Positions 32,110 through 45,580 of a stretch of 64,000 bases of DNA are shown here, piece by piece. A program made the position numbers and the translations under genes. A model generated the notes under the pieces. The model did no database searches, had not been told where the DNA came from, and saw only the letters and a list, made by a program, of their open reading frames with translations. Position 1 is the stretch's first letter. Each line of letters begins with the position of its first letter. This stretch comes from Pyricularia pennisetigena. Lineage: Eukaryota > Ascomycota > Sordariomycetes > Magnaporthales > Pyriculariaceae. The stretch is from the NCBI RefSeq assembly GCF_004337985.1, contig NC_043743.1, forward strand, positions 2,774,543 to 2,838,542, given 5' to 3'.

Positions 32110-35100
32110 TGTGACGACGTTGCTGTAGTCGTTTGTCTTTTTTTTTTTTTTTTTAATGTCGTGATGGGCTTTATGGTATAGCCAATAAGTGGCAGGAATC
32201 CGTCAAGTCGTTCAACAAACCGTTCGACGGAACTGTTTTCACGGACACCAGCTGCACGCGCGGGCAGAAAAGCGACAACGGTCCTTGGGACAACAACGAC
32301 GTCGAATGGAAGACACCCGGGAAAAGAAACTTCGTAACCCCCTCAAAGAACGATCGCTGAAATCGCCCGACTCCTCGCTCGCACTCGCTCCCGTGGGGTT
32401 TAAAGCGTGTCTCGTTGACGTTGCGGGGCGATGTTTGTCATTGGCGATAATGTGCTGCCGGTCATGGATCGAGATTATCCGACAATTGGGTGGGATCAAC
32501 GGCCCTGGCCGTGTTTAAAACAATAAAAATATGCGTGTGGGCTGAATGCGATCCTGTCTACGTGGGCGAGACAAGATGCTGGCGATGCGTTGGGTTTTTT
32601 TTTGGGTGGTGGGATGGTGAGTGGCCGTTTGATGTGTCGAACGGGAGGATTGATGAGAGGGGTTGGAAAAGAGAAAAGAGAGAAAAGTTGAAGAGGGGAA
32701 GGAGGTGGAAGGGAGATTGGAGGAAATCAAAGCTAGGAGGGGCGGCCGCGCCGGGGATTCCTCTACTACTGGACCAGGGTGGAAAGATTGGTGGGGCTCA
32801 GAGCTTCGAGGTCGGGTGGGTCTAGCGTACATGTCAGGGCAAATTGGGATTCGCTCGGGTTTGTGCTTTTGATGGGCTGCTGGTTACGGTACGTGGGCTT
32901 ACCCTAGCTGCTGGCAGGCTGGTCATTGCCAGTTGTCCCCCAGGCTTCTAATACTACATTACCAAGTCCTCTGCTATTACAGCGATGGAAGTATGCGGTC
33001 TGCTTTAGGGAGGGGCAATTATGATCGGTTAACTTGATGCATTACGGATATGAAGTCCCGCTGATTTACACGAGGGCCTGGTAATTACGGAGTGGTTTTG
33101 GGGAACGCTGGATTTGGCTGGCTCGCACATCATCTATTCTTGGTCATCGTGGATGGTTTGGGACAGGACCGCGGGGAGAAAGCAACAAGCCAAAAATGGA
33201 TTGGGACCCGCGTCCGTCAATTTTACGTAGTACGCCCTCCTTATCCACCAGGCAGTCAGATTTTTGTCACTGGAACCATCCAAAAACCGTGTAAGGGATG
33301 AAAAAGAAAATATGTTTGAGTTTTCTGCATAGATAAGCCAGCAATCGTCACCTTTCACAGGTTTCCGAGGCGAAACAAAGAAAACAAAAATAAAAATAAC
33401 GCCCAAAGTCTACAGCTCAACCGCTTGTTTGCTCCTAACAAAAGATGAAGTGGGTGGGGATTTGAGACCAACAAACGTACTCATTTTCTTTTGTTACTCT
33501 CCGTCTTCCCGGCAGACGTGCAATTGCCCCGCTTGTGAATTGCGGGAAGGTCGCGAGGTCCATACTGTACAGTTGCAGTACTGGAGAACGTGACGCGCGC
33601 CCATAGAAGCTCCTTGAAAATGAGGGGAAGAGCTCGAAGTTGGAGAGGAGGGAGGATCTTCGTCGTCAGAGGAGCTCGCGCGCAAGTCTCCTGCATGCTC
33701 TCCGCATTAGACTTGAGACTAAACAACAACTCTACACTTGAGCCGTGAGGCTCGTGATGAGAACACACCAACCAGTGCCCCGATAACCTCGCCTTGCGAT
33801 CGATTAATGGACGACGCCCACGCGTCGATTGCCTATCGACCCTCCTTCCAGCCACACACACCGCGACCACCGACCTTGGTCAATGCAAAGGAAAGGATAT
33901 TTTATTGGCTCTCCGGAACGGGACATTAGGTGGTGTTATGCTTGCAACGTTATTCCCTCCTTGAGATACGGCCATCGAGCGGGGCATCCGGCCCACCTTG
34001 TTTGCTCTTGACGAGTGAGGGGCCTGCAAGCTCTTTGGAGAAAGCTAGCACTCAGTGCATTTGCCATTTTGCGACGAGAACATCCCTCCAGTTCATCCCT
34101 TCTCGATGAAACCACCGTGTAATTGCGAAAGATGACAAGTTTGCGCATTTCTCACTCCGTATTTCACCATGGCCTCGAAGGGTTTCCCGCCACGATGCGA
34201 ATAACAGAAGAGGCGAGCATTAATAACGCGGTGCGCAAAAGAAATAGAGGGGTAGAGAAAAATTTTCCAAGCTAAAAATAAAATGAAATAAAAAACAAAA
34301 ATCACCCAAACGAAGCATCCGCTGAGTAGCCGATCTTGGTTTTACGTTGTACACAGTGCGTGTCTGCCCAGTTGCGAACGCAAAAGACACGGTATCCCAA
34401 GTCGCGTCGCGCTTTTCCTGATGCACCCCGGTCGATTTGACCGTTAATTTACGGACAGAAATTGGATTTCTCCCTTCCGTCTTGACACTGTAAATGAGGT
34501 CGTGACCTGCCCCCGTCCCATCTCCCCTTCGCAGATGGCCGTTCCTTGGGTTTAGATCCACCCGGGAAGACCTTCTGTTTCCCGCGGCGTCCCGTCGTCT
34601 CCATCAAAGGCTAGGTATGATAGCCACATGGTCGCGGTCTTGACTCGGCCTTGCTCCCCTCTGCCAGACGGCTGGGTCGCAGAGCTGCCCCGCGCGGATC
34701 TCTCTCTCTTCTACTTTTTTTTTCTCTCTCGAATGGGGGAGTTCTCGCGTGGTCAGCCTGGCAACTAGCTACTATAAAGCTAGCTAAAGTGGCTACTACC
34801 TGCGTAAAGTCAAGTAAGGTACCCATTCAAAGGCTGAGGGGCACACGACATTTGACGTTAAAGAGCTACACCATCAATTCAATGTTTGCGCAATGGAGTG
34901 ATCAGGGCAGAAAAGTGTTTGATGATGCAATTTTCCACAGCTAGTATCAGCTTTCTCTCATCCCTTTTTTTTCTTGCATATACCGGGAGACGTTCACACC
35001 ATCCCGCGCTTGGATTTGTTTTTCTTTTTCTGTAATTGATTTTTTTTTTATCATCCCTCTCTTAACACACCCAAGCGGACCCAGCTCCTGGAAATTGCTA

Positions 35101-38100
35101 GGCCAACAGATGACCCCTGTCCCCTCGGACACTCGCGGGAGACCATCCGGACGCCGGGCCCCGCGTGTTTCCCTCGCAGCCCACTTTCCAAGTGGATTAA
35201 AAACGCTGCTTCGCTAGGTTGGTTCCCACATCAATGACAGCGCATTGGTAACACCCCCTGTATGAGATGCCGGGCGTGTCCTCTCTCCAATGTTCCACGT
35301 CTTTTCCAGATACGTAATTAATAGTAATCAAGTACGCCTGGACAGCCGAAACCCTAAGAGAGATCTAAGCCGAGCGGATCAGGCATGTCCTTCAGGGGAA
35401 CAAGACAACAAACAAATGAGACCGAGAAAAAGAAGTGAAGAAAAAAGAAAGAAAAGAAAAATTGTCTTGCCGTTCGTCAGCTTTTTTCATGCCATATTTT
35501 CGCCGTACTATTAGTAGAGATAATGAAGGGCATGATTTATGCCGCTCGACCGATTCTTTTCTTGAATTACCAGCCTTCCGGTGGAGAAGATTGAAGCTTG
35601 ACCAGCATGGTGGGTTGTCTCGCTACAGCGGCTGTTGCGTTCCGATTTACGCATCTGCAGAGACTGGAGAAATCATGCAGCTAGCAGTTGCTTGCATGCA
35701 GTGTTTGCATTGCGGTGAGGGCAACACCGCAACGGCAGTCATTCATGATATCTTCACCGCCCCTCACCGCCAGCTTGTCGAGATGCAAGTTAACTCCTCA
35801 TAGCGGGGCTCAGTGCGCTCTCAATATCTCTTAGCAGGAACAGCAGACTATCACCAAATAATCGGGAGGATTCGGACCGTCAACTTGATATAGTCGTGGG
35901 CATATAGGTGGCGGAATGATGCCTTAATATTGGCAAGTGCAATGCCGCTTTCGCCTGCTATTCCGAGATGGGGGGTTCCCCCTGGATGTCAACAGCATCA
36001 CGATCTGCAAGACGTTGGACATGCCTCCGCTGTCCCAGCGAACCTGAAAGGTTCCTTCCTGACCCGCTGGCCGCCCCGTACTTTGCGCAGGTCTGTCGCG
36101 TTGCCCTTGTCACCACCGGGATTTTGCGGGAGAGACGGCGGTGACAGGATCGATCCCATTTACTTACGGTGCCAGAATTACATACGAACTGCTCTTTGAC
36201 CCCTCGCTCAATCCCTCCTTTCTCCTTCGCCCAGTCCTTGCATTGGGAATTTCTGATCGGGTTTTTATTTCCGTCCGTTTTCAATTTCTCTCTTGCCCCT
36301 CAGCTTTTCCTGGGTAGGCTAATACCCGTTTCGCGCTTACCGAAGACAGTCCCCCACCCATCATGCGACCATGCGACAGAAGACTTCTCGAAGGCGCCAA
36401 AGTGCAAGGGTTGTTCTTAAAGTGGCCTTCTCAGGAGTTGAAAGGGGGCGTGAGGATGGAAACCACAGCAGGCCGGCCTCAATCCCATCTCACAATAGTG
36501 CTCGCGCCAGTCAATCCTCCTTGGGACCTGTAGATCGAAAGCTGTTCTAGCATTGATGCTACTTCGTAATTGGAATACCTAGTCCGGGTGTCTAAATATC
36601 TGGATCGCGTGGAACTTTGATGCCACTAAAACGTCAGCAGCGTTTACTGTAGGCAAAGTGGGATTAGGATGGGAGGCGAGGGGCTTGTTCGAAGTTAAAA
36701 AAGTGTCGACTGATCTGATCTTACTTGACTTGCCTGCGTTACCACCTTACCTGGATGCTGGCATTCAGCTCTCTATTTTAAGTTTACCATGATGTACTGT
36801 ACATTACTTCCAGGACTGCTAGTGGTCTGTTAATCCTTTTTCTTCTTCTTCTTTTGACACGTGGATTCTTAATCGGTGGCAAGCATGACATGGGACCGGG
36901 CGCAGAGCCAGCCTTTCGCGCAAGGGGGCAAATCGTCGGACGATCCTCCTGGATGTGCATGCCATAATGAGTCCATATATGCTATGCACCGCGGCTGTCA
37001 GGAGGCGATCGCGCGGCGGGCTGCAGAAGATGCAGGTACAGCAACTGCCAACCGCAAACTAGCCAGACGATAATTACCCAGTTACGACATTCTTCGCAAG
37101 TACGTACCAAGGTACCTAAGCTACCTGCGAAGTACCGTACCAATCTGGATCTCATGCAGTACCAGCCAACTTCTGCGTGTGCGACTAACCATTGACGTAT
37201 CGTATTGCGTACCCCGCAAATCAAGTCAATTTACAAGATGCGATGCGTTCAAAGACTTTGGGTAACCAGCCGTTCATCCATCCACTCAGAGATTGGCAAT
37301 AGGAGCGGTCGGACCGCAACAATGCGCAAAGACGTCTATCTTTTTGGATCCTGTGGGACACAACTTGGAAGGTCGTTCCGGGCGGCCATTTTGGTTCCGG
37401 ATATTGGTCTCTGACCGGGTAGCTTTGCTTTACAGCCAAACAAACATGAGACCAGGGCGCTTAGTGGCTGTTAAGCAGCCATCAAGACAGTGGGCTAATT
37501 TCGCATAAAAAAATCCGAATGAGGACCAAAGAAGAAGAAGAACAGACAAGACGGCGTTATGTCCACCGTGACTAACATAGAACTATTCTAGTGGCTCTAG
37601 TGGCCAGTGCACATGTACCACGAACACCCGGCCAGTATTCCTCCATCGTGGAAGCTGAGGTGCCTACCTATCGGTAATCCTGATGGCAATATTGCTTGAT
37701 ACAGGGTAAGCTGGTACGGCATTGTGAATAGGCTAGGTCTATGAACTGGCAAACCCCCAGATCAGGATGCAACGGAAAGCAGAATTTTCCCCCGCATATC
37801 AACGAAGCGATTGATCGTCAAGCTGCTGACCTATCTTGACGGTAAGCACCTACGAACCGCTATTTCGGGCGTGGGTTGGATTCAGCAGCGGGCTCGGCAA
37901 AAATCGTCTGTTCGTCCTGTCTGGGTCTCTCGGCATAGATTTCCTAAAGCATGCCCCGCGCCATTTCCCGTGCCATCGCAACGTTGAAACTGACTGGACA
38001 TGGCATTTACGAGCTGTGTGGCACGCCAGTACCAACTTGACTAGATTCGACGGAGGGGGGCGTTTAACTTTACGAACAACAAAAAAAGGGTGGGCAGCTT

Positions 38101-39633
38101 TACGCCAAAACCGCACATAAGAGGCTGGTCGATGTTTAAAGTGTGAGAGAATGTCTCTGGCGGGTAGGCTACGGGAAAGCATGAGCATGATCGTGATAGG
38201 CGAGATCAACGTGCTGCATGAGAGGCGTTTGGTTCGTGTGAGTGGGCGCTGGTCGTGTACACACACACCACACCACACGGCTGCTAGATCGCTACCTACT
38301 CTATAGGCTGGTGGAGTGACTGTCTTTGGTACGCACGCAATACCCTTCATAGGTTTCTTGAATACATGTTAGTAATCATTTCTATCGCTGAATACGATTC
38401 GTATTATTGTCCCTTCTTGCCCGGCCCGGAAGTCAATCGATGGCAGCTCGCGCCTGAACTCAGTTTGGTGGCATTTGAGTCCGATGTTCAGTCAAACGTT
38501 CCACCCGCACATGTCTCCATTCCCGTCAATAAGGGCCGACAGCGCGCGCTCGGTCGCCGACCCCTCCTTTTTTGGCCCGCCGGGTTGAGGCATTCCCCCT
38601 GCGTTGGTGCTCGGGAAAACCCTCAAATAAAAGAAAAAAAAAAGGCTGTTTAGGCCTGGACGGCATGTAGGCAAAAAGAATAAATAAACAAAATTCATCC
38701 ATGCACGGTAACTTCCCCGCCATGCTCGTCTCAATAGGTAGTGGGTGTACACGGATTGAATGGCAAACCTAGGCTAGAGAATATCATGCATTCAGTCAAA
38801 TGTATAGCGGCGTCAATACCTGGACAGTGCGTGACTGACAAGCGATGGTGGGGTACGAGTAAGATATCATTACAATGCATCTGAATAAGTCCGTCCACCT
38901 GTCAGTCGTGATAAATCAACTTGCTCCAGGCTTCATTTATTTCTTGCTTTCAGCATTATTATTACTATTGTTTCTTCCTCCTCTCCCTTTCTTTGGGATT
39001 GATGGCTTTCCCAATAGTCTAATCGACTCAATTCAGCCCGCAACAAACATCAGCTTCATTGGAACTAGGGTAAAACTGACCACCACGTTGGCACTCTCGC
39101 TCCCTCCCGTCATACAGCTCGCCTTAGGTACCTAGCCTAGGCGGGCCTGTGCAGCTTTTCGTCTCAACTCGCTACCATCCACGATTGGTGCAGTAGTCGC
39201 CCTGCAGCACGCCCGCCGCATTTTGCTGCACCGAAATACCCACCCACCACCACCACCACCACAACCACCCAGAGATCGCCTGCCCAAAAAAAAAAAAAAA
39301 TAAGCCCCGTGGCCGCCGCCCCTTTTCTTCGGCCAGACAATCTGAATTCCCTAAACCACCCCCGGGATTGTCGCTCGAACCACCAACTCCCCCTCAACGA
39401 CATTCCAAACATCGCAGCGCGGGATCGCGTTCGAATCTAATCGCGTCCAAAGTGGACTTGACTTTCCACCACCCACTTATCAACTTGTCATCAAACAAAC
39501 CCGCTGCGCCGTCGACGGCCAATCTACACCCCACGGTTACATGAAAATTTCGGGACATAGGGGTGATGTCCTCGAGCTAAACGCGTGGGACATGCCCTAG
39601 TCTTCTCTGCTGCTGACCCCCCCAGGGACCAGG
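32110..39633. other. 7.5-kb gene-free interval between two divergent genes
   Basis: The largest interval without a recognisable gene. It separates the C2H2 factor (leftward) from the Ras GEF (rightward), so it should contain both promoters and both 5' UTRs. Open frames up to 166 codons occur (for example 37,850-38,350 minus) but have no domain, no homology I recognise and no splice-linked partner. It holds many short repeats and a CCA microsatellite close to the Ras GEF. Non-coding transcripts or long leaders are possible. Confidence 0.55.
39241..39270 (+). repeat. (CCA)n microsatellite in the Ras GEF leader region
   Basis: Imperfect CAC/CCA repeat about 370 bp upstream of the chosen start codon. 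It probably lies in the 5' UTR or promoter. A run of about 15 A follows at 39,286-39,300. Confidence 0.8.
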
Positions 39634-42600
39634 ATGCTCATGACACAGACGGTTGTGTCGGCTCTTGGTCAGGCTCAGAACTCTGCTTCCTCAATCGCCC
39701 CGAATCGCCACGATCCAACAACTGCCGCAGGTTCCACCGGACGGGAGGATCCCTACCTTGCCGCATACACGTCGACCTCGTCTACGCTGATGAATGGGAT
39801 CGTGGGTACGGCACCGCCAGGTGCTATGTACGTACGCGCCCTATACGACTACGAAGCTGATGACAGGACCAGTCTCAGCTTTCACGAGGGCGATGTCATT
39901 CAGGTTATCACGCAGCTCGAGAGCGGCTGGTGGGATGGCGTTATCAATGGCGTTCGCGGCTGGTTTCCCAGCAACTATTGTGAAATCATAAACGACGTAC
40001 CTGAACCCGAGCCGAATGGATTCATCGACTCGGTTGAGGAGGATCCTGAGGAGGATGACTACGAGAACGGATTCGACGACGAAGAGGAGGATGATGATGA
40101 CCAGGACCTGGCCGGCGGTTTGCCGATGGAACGGCCAGATTCCCACAGCAGATCTGGCGCAGATTTTTGGATACCACAAGCGACGCCCGACGGTCGATTA
40201 TTTTACTACAACACCATGACTTTTGAGACTAGCGTAGAATTGCCCTTGGAATCGCCTACATCGATGAACGAATCCGGGCCCCGCGATCGGATGAATGTGA
40301 ACCTTCCGGACAGGACACGACCGCCTCCGGAGATGATGGCAAGGGGCCTTACACAAGACGAAGATGAGGATTCGGACGCGAATTCCGCTTCCGAGTTGGA
40401 TGGCGAGTCTATCATGATGGCATCGCAGACTCTCGGGGTAAGGCTTCTCTCATTTATGCACCATGTTGTTGGCCCGGTTTATCTTGGGCCGCAGCATCAA
40501 CAGTTCGCTGGCCATCTTATACTATGTTAAAATTCCTCGAATGGGCCGTACTAATTGTTCGAACCTTGTCTTGTCGCAGTCAAATAATCGCGTGCCTCAT
40601 CTGAAGGATACTCTATCGCCATCTATTTCGATGGACTCCATGAACGGGCAACAGTCGATTACTCGAACTCGCGGCGACACGTTCGGTGGCACCCAGGCCA
40701 TGAGCCAGACACCAATGATCGCATCTGCTACCTCTTTTACCACCTTCAATCTCCCCAGCGCCGCCACCATACCCCGCTCCTTCTTCGACGATGGTAGCAC
40801 ACCTCCCCTTACCTGGAGCCGCTTGGTAAACAACATGAAGCGGTCCATAGAACGATATCGCGAAGCAATCCAAAGTGGCAGCCGATCCGAGTATGTTGCA
40901 CGAGCAGAGGATATATCGGACCATCTCAGGCTACTTTTAGCTGCAGGTTCTGGAACAACAGACAACCACTCGGGTCAGCCCTCTATTATTTCAACAAACA
41001 AAGCACTGTATCCGCACTTTCGTGACATGATGTCCAAGTTCTCAAAACTTGTCATATCATCGCACATTGCCGCCGCGGACTGGCCGAACCAGGAGTCCGT
41101 ACAGAAATGCTTGTCAGAAGCCGATGGGGTCCTGCTTGGTGTGTTCAGTTATGTTGAAGTCGCCAGACAGCAAAGAGGCGAGGAAATTCCCCGGCTCTTC
41201 CCTGGCTTCGTTATAGGAAGTACTACTGGTGGAAGCTGGCAGAATAACGGTCTCGCAGGTCGCGATCCCATAACGTCCAACTTCCTAGAAGACGAGGAGG
41301 GCGTCGTCGAGCCCACAGCTGTACTTGACGGTAAGCTGCTTGAGAGATTAGACGAACTCAAGAGGTTACTTGTCTCCAGTATCAGGGAACTTGACAAGAG
41401 CCTCGTTCTGCCTGACAAGGTCATTTCGCCCTACCGTCATGAGGTTATTGGCAATAATATCTGCTCTGCGGGAGGCAGAGTTCTGGACACGTTCAAACCT
41501 TGGATAGCCATGATCGAGTCCATCGATCTGTCGTCCCTTGGGAATACATTCCAAACCCCACAGCTGGCCGACTTCAGCCTAAACAAGCAGAGCCTTTACG
41601 ACAACATTTCAGATCTCATCCTCGGATGTCAGGCTGTAGCAGGTCCCCTCTCGGACGAGTGGTCGGAAGTAAGGGGGGAGTCGCTTGAGAACCGTCTAGA
41701 GTACGTGAGGCAGTGTGGGAGGACTCTGGAGACAAATGCATCTCACGTGGGATTCTCTTTGCAGCTACTCTCAGAACAAGTGCAGATCAACATGCAGCAG
41801 CAAGTCGAATCTCGCGTACGCGAAGAACCATTTGTGCGCCAGCCGCTCCAGAGAACGGAGACAATGCCATACCAGCCCAGCGGTCACCTGCGAACAGAGA
41901 GCCGAGGAATCGGCGCCCCTCAGCGTCCTGGCTATGTGCAATCCGTGTCTGTTGATGGTGCGGACCTTATTGCGCCAAACAACAAATTCCGCAAGATTGG
42001 TGAGAACTCCAAAGTGCGCAAGATACTTGGAGAGGACTTCTCACCTCAGGCCCCGCCGGTTGATGAGACGCCTGAATTCCTCAAACTCAACTATGAGGAT
42101 GACATTCAGTGGGAGACCAAGACCCAGCCGCCGACGGTCAAGGGCGGCACGCTTTTGGCGCTGGTCGAGCAGCTTACACGCCACGACAAGCTGGATTCCA
42201 ATTTCAACAATACCTTCTTACTTACGTACCAGTCGTTCACGACAGCACGTGAGCTCTTTGAGCTGCTGGTCAAGCGATTCGGAATCCAACCTCCGGAGGG
42301 ACTCAGCCAGCAGGAATATGATATTTGGAGGGACAGGAAACAAAAGCCGATCCGCTTCCGTGTTGTCAACATTTTGAAGAACTGGTTTGACAACTTCTGG
42401 ATGGAAGATTCGAGTTTGGAAGAAACGAAGCAGTTGATTCGGGACGTCTACACGTTTGCCAGAGATACTGTCAAGTCTACGGAAACGCCGGGATCAGCAC
42501 CACTGATGGCACTGCTGGATCAACGGTTGACCGGGAAGGAGGTGTCGGCGAGGCGCATGGTGCAGAACTCCAACCAGGCGGCACCAGCGCCAATCATGCC

Positions 42601-43623
42601 CAAGAACATGAAGAAGCTCAAGTTCCTCGATATCGATGTCATAGAGTTTGCCCGCCAGCTCACGATAATCGAATCAAGGCTATATGCCAAGATCAAGCCT
42701 ACCGAGTGCTTGAACAAGACCTGGCAAAAGAAGCAGGGCGAAGGAGAACCGGAGCCGGCGCCGAACGTCAAGGCTCTCATCTTGCACTCAAACCAGATGA
42801 CGAACTGGGTGGCCGAAATGATTTTGGCCCAGTCGGATGTCAAAAAGCGAGTTGTGGTCATTCGTCACTTTGTGGCTGTGGCAGATGTAAGTTTGAAGCT
42901 CAGCCTCGACATATATCATCCCTTGTTTTGCCCCAAAATCTTGGCCAACACTAATCATTTTGCACCTATCAGCGTTGCCGCATGCTCAACAACTTTTCAA
43001 CTTTGACTTCCATCATATCGGCTCTCGGCACCGCACCGATCGCTCGACTCAAGAGGACTTGGGACATTGTTCCAGCAAAGGCCCAAGCCACTCTGGAGAG
43101 CATGCGAAAGCTGATGGCAAGCACCAAGAATTTTGGGGAGTACAGAGAGGCATTGCATGCCTCAAATCCTCCATGTATCCCCTTCTTCGGTACGTACCTT
43201 TGCGTCTGTTGTGCGTTTAGATGTTTACTAACATGGGGAGTGCTTCAGGCGTATATCTTACGGACCTCACCTTCATTGAGGATGGTATACCGTCGATCAT
43301 CAAAAAGACAAACCTCATCAACTTTGCCAAGCGGGCCAAGACAGCAGAGGTCATTCGCGATATTCAACAATACCAGGCTGTGGTATATTCGTTGCAGCCA
43401 GTCAACGAACTCCAAGATTACATCTTGAGTAACATGTCAGCCGCGGGCGATGTGCATGAGATGTATGACAAGAGTCTGCAAGTTGAGCCACGTGAGCGCG
43501 AGGATGAGAAGATAGTGAGGTGAGTATTTTACTTGGCAGCCCGAGTTCTCGTCGACTAGTGGTCAATAATTATTGACAAGCATGTGTAACGACAGGGTGC
43601 TCGCCGAGTCTGGATTCCTGTGA
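39634..43623 (+). CDS. CDC25: CDC25-type Ras guanine nucleotide exchange factor with SH3 domain
   Basis: Activates Ras by GDP/GTP exchange, upstream of cAMP and MAPK signalling. Five exons: 39634-40437, 40580-42886, 42973-43189, 43249-43519 and 43596-43623, giving 1,208 residues. Introns are 142, 86, 59 and 76 bp, with phases consistent throughout. An SH3 domain lies at about 65-121 (VRALYDYEADDRTSLSFHEG, ESGWWDGVINGVRGWFPSNY). An acidic linker is followed by a WW-like patch (FWIPQATPDGRLFYYNTMT). The RasGEF N-terminal motif starts near 785 (GGTLLALVEQLTRHDKLDSN). The catalytic CDC25 domain starts near 955 (IDVIEFARQLTIIESRLYAK) and includes NFSTLTSIISALGTAPIARL and PFFGVYLTDLTFIEDG. The final exon encodes only the last nine codons, ending VLAESGFL. 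The start is the first ATG of the SH3-containing frame. A further upstream 5' exon cannot be excluded. Confidence 0.93.
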
Positions 43624-44852
43624 GCGGCCAGACACAAATTGCCTTGCGCTGAAACGCGTCGATATTTTACGCCACCAAACCACCAGACTTGTGGATGGTT
43701 GGTGAAACACTCGCGGCCTGCGCCTCTACTCTGGGCCGCGCGGCTGTTGTATTGAGAGAGGGGCGCTCAGAATAGGCAAACGACTAAAAACAATACTCAG
43801 GGCCAGAGGTGTGGCCCGAGTCAACTCAATCACGGAAAGGACCATTCGAGACATGTGAAATGATATTACGTTGAGATACCTTTGGATATATATACATAAC
43901 ACGACGACACTTCAGCGTGGGGTCACGCATTTGTTCGGCGTTTTTGGAGGCTAGAAAGGGTACAGGACGAAGCGATTCTGTCTGTAGCAGATTTATACTG
44001 GCGCATGAGGACTGGTTCCTGAAGAGGGGTGGTGTTTGCTCCAAGCAAGATGAACCGGAACGGGAAATGGGAAACGGGCCGGTGAAAAATGGAGCGCAAA
44101 CGCTCAAAATGAAGGAAAGACAATTGCTTCAGGGGCCTTGCAGAGTTGTCTGCTAGACTTGAATGGACAACAGGTCTGGAGGAATGGCATGATTTACCGT
44201 AGCAGCCGATTGCGAGAATTGGTGGGGTTTCTGTGGCAAGACTGGTGATTTGAGACGAAGTAAGACGGGCGCGGGCGGCGGCTTGGGCTTCCCGAGACCA
44301 AACCGGCATCTCAACATGGCCGTGTCTGTTACTGGAGAGGTGAATATTGCCGAATCTGTAGGCCAGAACGGATCGAGATACAGTCAAGACAAGGGCTTTT
44401 ATCTCGTGACAAAGGGCCCCGGCAGATGAGAATCAGAGTCGTAAAGCCATACATGTTATTCTTATTCACAAGTCCTGCTCTGTTCAATGTCTCCATAACC
44501 TCTACACGGTGCGCATAGGTCTCGAGACATCTGGTGTAGCCAGGGTGTTTGACCGGCACGCCCTTGAGCACAAATGATATCACCATGGCTAGGCTGGAGT
44601 ATTTGTTCAGCTCTATACGAAAGGTTTTAGCACAACCCTTGAAAATTTATGGCCACCTGGGTAGTAGATTTCAAAATGCTACCATATAGTACGGATCTGA
44701 GCACAGAAAGTATGACAAGAACAGCCCCAACGCCTCGCTACATAAATAATGTGAAAAGTATGAGAGGGTAAAAGGAGAACCCCTGCAGCAATGATGGACC
44801 GCAGCCGTATGCGCTGATAAATACAAAATACCCAGAGGCATAGGAGAGAACA

Positions 44853-44884
<32 letters not shown>

Positions 44885-44928
44885 AGAAAAGAAAAGAAAA
44901 AGAAAAAAAATACGTTCGGCTCGTTCTT
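43624..44928. other. convergent intergenic region
   Basis: Between the Ras GEF and CWC21 stops, about 1.3 kb, mostly 3' flanks. A minus-strand open frame at 44,329-44,586 (85 codons, beginning MVISFVLKGVPVKHPGYTRC) looks protein-like but has no recognised family and no clear partner exon. I leave it unannotated. Confidence 0.5.
44852..44910. repeat. poly(A) followed by (AAAAG)n tract
   Basis: An 18-base A run is followed by repeated AAAAG/AAAAAG units and ends about 20 bp from the CWC21 stop codon, in its 3' UTR. On the minus strand it is a CTTTT-type pyrimidine tract. Confidence 0.9.
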
Positions 44929-45580
44929 TCAAAGACCGCCCTCAGCGTCCCTGCTACCACCGGGCGCCGGCGCGTCCTCGTCGAGCGCCTTTCTGAGCCT
45001 CTCCTCTTGCTTCTTCCAGTGGCCGCCTTCCTCATAGTTCTTGCTGATCTTGAGCGCCTTCCGCAGCCGCTCGCTCTCCTTGATCTTGGCGTCGGCCAGG
45101 TCGTGAACCTTGTGCATCTTGAGGTCCCGCCGCGCCGCACCGCCGCCGCCGCCCCGGCGGGCTTCTTCGGTGAGCCGCTCGCGCAGCTGGTCGCATTGTA
45201 TTTCGATTTCTTCCTCGTCGACTCTGTATTTTTATACATGTGTCTTGTCAGCAAAACAATACAAACATGGCGCTATTCCAAGTTGCATCTAGCGGGAGCA
45301 GAGGGAGCAGAGGGAGCAGGAAAGAAAAAAGGGGCAAAATGTACTCTTCCTCCTCGAGCTTGTCGCGCAGCTCAAAGACCTTGACCTCGATCTCGCGCTT
45401 CCGGTCGTGCTCTAGGATTCCCTTGTCGGGCTGTCGCTGCCGGTGGCGGAGGCTGTCCAGGTCGCCGCGGGGAGGGTACGGGGCGGCCGAGTCGCGCGGC
45501 CTCATCTGCGCCAGGTTGCGCTGGACGTAGCCAGAGGTGCCGCTACCCCTGGGCGTGGAGAGGCCGACGTTGTCTGACAT
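44929..45580 (-). CDS. CWC21: CWC21 / cwf21-type pre-mRNA splicing factor
   Basis: Spliceosomal protein of the cwf21 family, in yeast a Prp8/Snu114-binding component. Two exons, 45580-45345 and 45223-44929, giving 176 residues. The 121-bp intron joins a run of glutamates (LEEEE to VDEEEIEIQC). The N-terminus MSDNVGLSTPRGSGTSGYVQ with RNLA just after it is the family's hallmark start. The cwf21 helical segment spans GILEHDRKREIEVKVFELRD through CDQLRERL across the intron. A Lys/Arg-rich tail (KIKESERLRKALKIS) ends in a short acidic/glycine segment. The intron contains a small GGGAGCAGA minisatellite, and its donor (GTACAT) is weaker than usual. Confidence 0.9.
45291..45320. repeat. GGGAGCAGA minisatellite inside the CWC21 intron
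   Basis: About three tandem copies of a nine-base unit lie near the donor end of the CWC21 intron. On the coding strand the units read as a CTCCCTCTG pyrimidine-rich repeat, which could influence splice-site choice. Confidence 0.75.

Noticed and set aside
37850..38350. 166-codon open frame on the minus strand in the large intergenic interval
   Set aside because: No recognisable domain, biased towards Arg/Pro/Ser without conserved blocks, and no splice-linked neighbour.
44738..45254. Phe/Leu/Ser-rich open frames downstream of CWC21
   Set aside because: Produced by the complementary strand of the AAAAG repeat.
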